A DNA stretch of 64,000 bases from Hasllibacter halocynthiae. Its GTDB lineage: Bacteria > Pseudomonadota > Alphaproteobacteria > Rhodobacterales > Rhodobacteraceae. A program made the translations under genes and the position numbers. How positions within the stretch are numbered: the first letter of the stretch is position 1; every line of letters starts with the position of its first letter. The notes beneath the pieces are model-generated. The model saw only the letters and a list, made by a program, of their open reading frames with translations, made no database searches and was not told where the DNA came from. The stretch is from positions 124,001-188,000 of the forward strand of contig NZ_PVTT01000001.1 in the NCBI RefSeq assembly GCF_003003095.1. Reading direction: 5' to 3'. Below, one piece after another: positions 60,214 through 64,000 of this stretch.

Positions 60214-61167
60214 CTACCCCGCCGCCTCGGCGATCAGGTCGCGGCCCATCTGCCGGAAGAGGTCCACGTAGTCGAGCAGCACCCAGTTCTCGGCGATCCG
60301 CGCCCCTCCGGCCACTCCCGTGCAGCGATAGAAGTCCATCACCCGCAGCGTCATCGCCCGCCCGTCGGCGGGCCCGTGGCCGAGGTAGTCGCGCTGCCAG
60401 GTCATCGTCATCGAGGGCCAGCCCGAGACGGCGGCGTAGTCCCCCGCGCCGATGCGGCAGTAGTGGTTGCCGCCCTTCCGGTCGGGGAACGCCTCCACGA
60501 AGGGCTTGCGGTGGTCCTTCACAAACCCCTCCCAGCGGAAGTTCGACCCGATCCCCGCCGGACCCCACCAGAGCATGTCGTCCGCCCAGGCGCCGCCCTC
60601 GCCCGTCTGGCCCGCCGAGCCGATCGTCTCGGGGTCGTAGACGTGCAGGTCGCCCAGCATCCGCTCCACGAGGTCGAGCGAGGCGGTGCCGTCCGCCCCG
60701 GGGCAGATCCCGTCCTGCGTCGCGGGGGGCGGGAAGGCGATCTCCGTGCCGTAGGAGAAGGGGAAGGGCAGGCGGCCCCCCTGCCGCATCAGGTCCGGAA
60801 GGTCGAGGATGATCCGCGCCTTCACGATCCGCCCCCCCTCGACGCGGTAGAATTCGCCCGCCCGCAGCATGGCGAGGCGGCCGCTGGCCGGCACCCCCCA
60901 GAGCGGCGCGTCGAGGTTGCCGACGTAGTGGCAGATCGCCGCCATCCACTCGCCCCCTTCCTCGCGCCGGTTCGAACCCGCCAGCGCCAGCACGTCGCGG
61001 CGGTGCAGCCCGGTCAGCGCGCCGCGCAGCGCGTCCGCGAAGGCGCGGGGCTCGCATTCCTCGACCGGGGCCGAGACGTGCCAGTCGCAGCCTTGCGCCA
61101 CCGCCGCGCCGTCGCCCGCCAGCAGGCCGTGCAGCCCGGCCAGGATCGCCTTGCCGCCGTCTTCCAT
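60214..61167 (-). CDS. SnoaL/NTF2-like two-domain protein
   Basis: 317 residues. Two SnoaL-like alpha+beta cones are in tandem: residues about 5-140 (DWHVSAPVEECEPRAFADAL, EFYRVEGGRIVKARIILDLP) and about 180-310 (MLWWGPAGIGSNFRWEGFVK, MDFYRCTGVAGGARIAENWV, LLDYVDLFRQMGRDL). SnoaL folds serve as polyketide cyclases or small-molecule hydrolases and isomerases; the real activity is unknown. GGAAGG precedes ATG 61167. It is divergent from the second ATPase gene. A related gene continues past the right end of the window (63740 onward). Confidence 0.82.
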   Translation of the reverse strand: MEDGGKAILAGLHGLLAGDGAAVAQGCDWHVSAPVEECEPRAFADALRGALTGLHRRDVLALAGSNRREEGGEWMAAICHYVGNLDAPLWGVPASGRLAMLRAGEFYRVEGGRIVKARIILDLPDLMRQGGRLPFPFSYGTEIAFPPPATQDGICPGADGTASLDLVERMLGDLHVYDPETIGSAGQTGEGGAWADDMLWWGPAGIGSNFRWEGFVKDHRKPFVEAFPDRKGGNHYCRIGAGDYAAVSGWPSMTMTWQRDYLGHGPADGRAMTLRVMDFYRCTGVAGGARIAENWVLLDYVDLFRQMGRDLIAEAAG

Positions 61168-61234
61168 CGCTTGCCTTCCCCCATGCTCCCGCGCGATGCT
61201 GTTGCAAAACGCGCCCCGTGCGTCCAGCTTGGAA

Positions 61235-61248
61235 TGCACACGTGTGCA
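61235..61248. promoter_or_regulatory. Perfect 14-base palindrome TGCACACGTGTGCA
   Basis: It lies in the 105-base divergent gap between the SnoaL-like gene and the second ATPase gene. Centre and symmetry resemble LacI-family operators (even-length palindromes with a CpG-containing centre). It is not a parS site: the flanks differ. Operator function is inferred. Confidence 0.45.
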
Positions 61249-61272
61249 AGATCGTTCCGGGGAAGGGTCCTG

Positions 61273-62346
<1,074 letters not shown>

Positions 62347-62398
62347 CGCTGCGGACGACCTTGCGGTCGCGGCCGATGCGCCCCTAGCCTCGGCGCCG

Positions 62399-62980
62399 AT
62401 GTCCACGATCGCCCTCCGCCTCGCCGTGCTCGCGGCCTTCGTCGCGCTGCTCTGGGTGGTGCAGGCGGTGAACTGGCTCCTGGGCTACGCGCTCACGCCG
62501 CTCTTCGGGCTGGTTCCGCGGCACCTCTACGGGCTCGACGGCATCGTCGGGATGCCGCTCCTGCACGGCAGCTTCGGGCACCTGATGTCGAACACGCCGC
62601 CCCTTCTCGTAATGGGCGGCCTCCTCGCGGCGACGGCCACGCGCGCGCTCGCCGCCGTCAACGCGGTGATCGTGGGGCTGGGTGGCGCGCTCACCTGGCT
62701 CTTCGCGACGCCCGCGATCCACATCGGGGCGTCCGGCCTCGTCTTCGGCTGGTTCGGCTTCCTGCTCGCGCGGGGACTGATCGACCGCTCGCCCGTCACG
62801 CTGGGCGCGGCGGCGCTGGTCGGGGCGCTCTACGGCGCGATGATCTGGGGCGTTCTTCCCGGAAGTGTCGGCATCTCGTGGGAGGGGCACCTCTTCGGCT
62901 TCCTCGCCGGGTGCGCGGCGGCCTGGCTCGTGCGCACCCACGTCCACGCCCCCCGCATGCGCGAGGTCGAGCGGCGCTAG
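62399..62980 (+). CDS. Rhomboid-family intramembrane serine protease
   Basis: 193 residues with about six hydrophobic helices. The active site is HIGASGLVFGW (catalytic Ser in GASG, about residue 106) and WEGHLFGFLAGC (catalytic His, about 164). HLMSNTPPLLVMG supplies the oxyanion Asn. Family members cleave membrane proteins near the lipid surface; the substrate here is unknown. The start at 62399 follows the ATPase gene by 52 bases. Confidence 0.92.
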   Translation: MSTIALRLAVLAAFVALLWVVQAVNWLLGYALTPLFGLVPRHLYGLDGIVGMPLLHGSFGHLMSNTPPLLVMGGLLAATATRALAAVNAVIVGLGGALTWLFATPAIHIGASGLVFGWFGFLLARGLIDRSPVTLGAAALVGALYGAMIWGVLPGSVGISWEGHLFGFLAGCAAAWLVRTHVHAPRMREVERR

Positions 62981-63052
62981 CCCGGCCCGCCGCCACGAAA
63001 TCGTCACCTCACGTCAACGGAACCGAACACGATGCGCCCTAGCTTCCCCTCC

Positions 63053-63727
63053 ATGGCGAACGCTGATTTCTTCCCCCCCGGCCACCGCCGCTACACCGCG
63101 CGCGAGGAGGTGCTCCACGCCCTGTCGCACGGGATCGGGGTGCCCCTCGGGATCGCCGCGCTCGTGGTGCTGGTCCTGCGGGCCGAGGGCGGGGTCGCGG
63201 TCTCGACCGCGGCGATCTACGGCGCCTCCGTGATCGCGGTCTATCTCGCCTCGACCCTCTATCACGCGACCTTCCGCACGCGCTGGCAGGGGTTCTTCCG
63301 CACGATGGACCACGCCGCGATCTACCTGAAGATCGCCGGGACCTACACGCCGCTCGCGCTCCTGGCGCTGCCGCCGACCACGGGGATCGTCCTCCTGACC
63401 GTGGTCTGGACACTTGCCGTGACGGGCATCGCGACGAAGGTCTGGAACCGCAACCTGCCCGCCGCCGCCCGGGCCGAGCGTCTGTCCCTCCTCTTCTATC
63501 TCGGGATGGGCTGGGCTGGGGTCTTCGCGGTCTGGCCGCTCTGGCAGACGCTGGGGCCGGTCGGGTTCGCCTGGCTCCTCGGCGGCGGCTTCTGCTTCAC
63601 CGTGGGCGCGTGGATCTACTCCATGCACGAGCGGATGTACTCGCACCTCTGGTGGCACGTCTTCACCATGGCCGGCAGCGCCTGCCACTTCGTCCTGATC
63701 TGGCGCGTGCTCGGCCCGGCGGGTTGA
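63053..63727 (+). CDS. Hemolysin III / PAQR-like family membrane protein
   Basis: 224 residues with seven transmembrane helices. EEVLHALSHGIGVPLGIAAL, ASTLYHATFRTRWQGFFRTM, DHAAIYLKIAGTYTPLALLA and HERMYSHLWWHVFTMAGSAC give the conserved His, Asp and Ser residues that form a zinc site in PAQR/Hly-III proteins. Despite the name, most bacterial members are not cytolysins and may be lipid-modifying or ceramidase-like hydrolases. Start ATG 63053 (MANADFFPPGHRRYTARE) is chosen over 63032. Confidence 0.92.
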   Translation: MANADFFPPGHRRYTAREEVLHALSHGIGVPLGIAALVVLVLRAEGGVAVSTAAIYGASVIAVYLASTLYHATFRTRWQGFFRTMDHAAIYLKIAGTYTPLALLALPPTTGIVLLTVVWTLAVTGIATKVWNRNLPAAARAERLSLLFYLGMGWAGVFAVWPLWQTLGPVGFAWLLGGGFCFTVGAWIYSMHERMYSHLWWHVFTMAGSACHFVLIWRVLGPAG

Positions 63728-63746
63728 GGGGCGAGGCCCTCAGCCC
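63721..63746. terminator. Bidirectional hairpin overlapping two opposing stop codons
   Basis: Arms 63721-63730 and 63737-63746 pair over 10 positions (one G-T wobble) around a six-base loop. The TGA of the hemolysin-III gene and the TGA of the convergent SnoaL-like gene are both in the stem. Confidence 0.45.
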
Positions 63747-64000
63747 GTCGCCAGCACGATCTGCCGCCAGACGGCCGTCTCGTCGAACAGGGTCCATTCC
63801 CGCCGGATGCCGCGGGGCCCCAGCTCGGCGTGGGTCATCCCCATGACGTGGATCTCCGCCCCCGAGGGCGCGCCGAACGTGCCCGGCCCGTCGTGCCGCC
63901 CGCTCAGCGACCAGCGGACGGCGGCGCGGGGCGGCATCATGGGATCGTCCCGGCCCATCGCGTGGTGCACCTCGAAGCGTCCGGACGGCACCGCCGAGGC
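63740..64000 (-). CDS. SnoaL/NTF2-like protein (N-terminus outside window)
   Basis: The frame is open from the right edge of the window to TGA at 63740, so only the last 86 residues are seen. GRFEVHHAMGRDDPMMPPRA, WSLSGRHDGPGTFGAPSGAE, THAELGPRGIRREWTLFDET and a final VWRQIVLATG are a SnoaL-like domain end. DDPMMPP AAVRW and GAPSG patterns recur in paired SnoaL proteins, as in the gene at 60214-61167. The start lies beyond 64000. Confidence 0.75.
   Translation of the reverse strand, partial: ASAVPSGRFEVHHAMGRDDPMMPPRAAVRWSLSGRHDGPGTFGAPSGAEIHVMGMTHAELGPRGIRREWTLFDETAVWRQIVLATG

Noticed and set aside
60961-61000. GGTTCGAACCCG, a T-arm-like sequence suggesting a tRNA
   Set aside because: No matching acceptor, D or anticodon arms are present, and it lies within the SnoaL-like coding sequence. 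A similar match near 8490 is inside the DUF4241-like gene.
61235-61248. CACGTG core as a second parS
   Set aside because: The flanks (TGCA...TGCA) do not match the TGTT...AACA arms of parS.

Overview
The window reads as chromosomal DNA of a high-GC alphaproteobacterium of the Rhodobacteraceae (Roseobacter/Rhodobacter group). Supporting signs are the roughly 70 % GC composition, frequent GTG starts, an alphaproteobacterial type A RNase P RNA, a gatC-gatA pair, a propionyl-CoA carboxylase / methylmalonyl-CoA mutase cluster interleaved with small envelope genes, and many families typical of this group (DUF2927, DUF952, DUF4174, DUF6497-like). No IS element, prophage, CRISPR array or tRNA was found. 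Genes are tightly packed: about fifteen same-strand neighbours overlap by four bases (ATGA or GTGA), and three convergent pairs share one CTAG that is the stop codon of both genes.

Layout. 0-2.7 kb: partial DUF952 gene, periplasmic 5'-nucleotidase, small secreted protein, aroQ. 2.7-12.6 kb: a long minus-strand run. It reads terC, a 30-codon membrane ORF, xpaC, telA, a DUF2927 lipoprotein, a frameshifted DUF4241-like gene, an SPFH/GYF protein, a zinc-ribbon membrane protein, a PfkB sugar kinase, dtd and glycerate kinase. The first eight resemble a Ter/TelA-type membrane stress module. 12.8-20 kb: RNA-related housekeeping genes (rRNA pseudouridine synthase, tadA, gatCA, rnpB, rpmG) with an EF-hand protein, a ceramidase-like protein, a lipoprotein and a peptidoglycan amidase. 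19.9-23.3 kb: a gene-poor stretch with three non-coding gaps of about 375-520 bp around a Bax-inhibitor-1 protein, an XRE regulator and a HisN-like phosphatase. 23.3-35.4 kb: a CAP-domain lipoprotein, a perfect ParB-binding parS site, guanine deaminase, mgtE, 5-formyl-THF cyclo-ligase, a YmdB-like phosphoesterase, an SLC13 carrier, yebC, membrane transporters, a thermonuclease, a CoxG-like protein and an ion channel.

35.6-46.1 kb: propionate/methylmalonyl-CoA metabolism. pccB and pccA are separated by five small genes, mostly exported, and a strong hairpin. An ORF with an SOS-box-like sequence upstream, a DUF4174 protein, methylmalonyl-CoA mutase, a glyoxalase-like protein and a GNAT acetyltransferase follow.

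46.1-60.1 kb: a galactoside uptake and De Ley-Doudoroff-type catabolic operon on the minus strand. It holds a solute-binding protein, two permeases with a YjbR/MmcQ gene wedged between them, GH36 alpha-galactosidase, an SDR lacking the catalytic lysine, dgoK, dgoA, an SMP-30 lactonase, GH42 beta-galactosidase and aldose 1-epimerase. A divergent IclR regulator and a MalK-type ATPase face it. Galactonate dehydratase is not in the window. 60.2-64 kb: two SnoaL/NTF2-like genes flank a second MalK-type ATPase, a rhomboid protease and a hemolysin-III family protein.

Most notable leads are the parS site, the possible SOS-controlled membrane protein, the TelA/XpaC/TerC/SPFH module with its frameshifted member, and the SDR active-site substitution.
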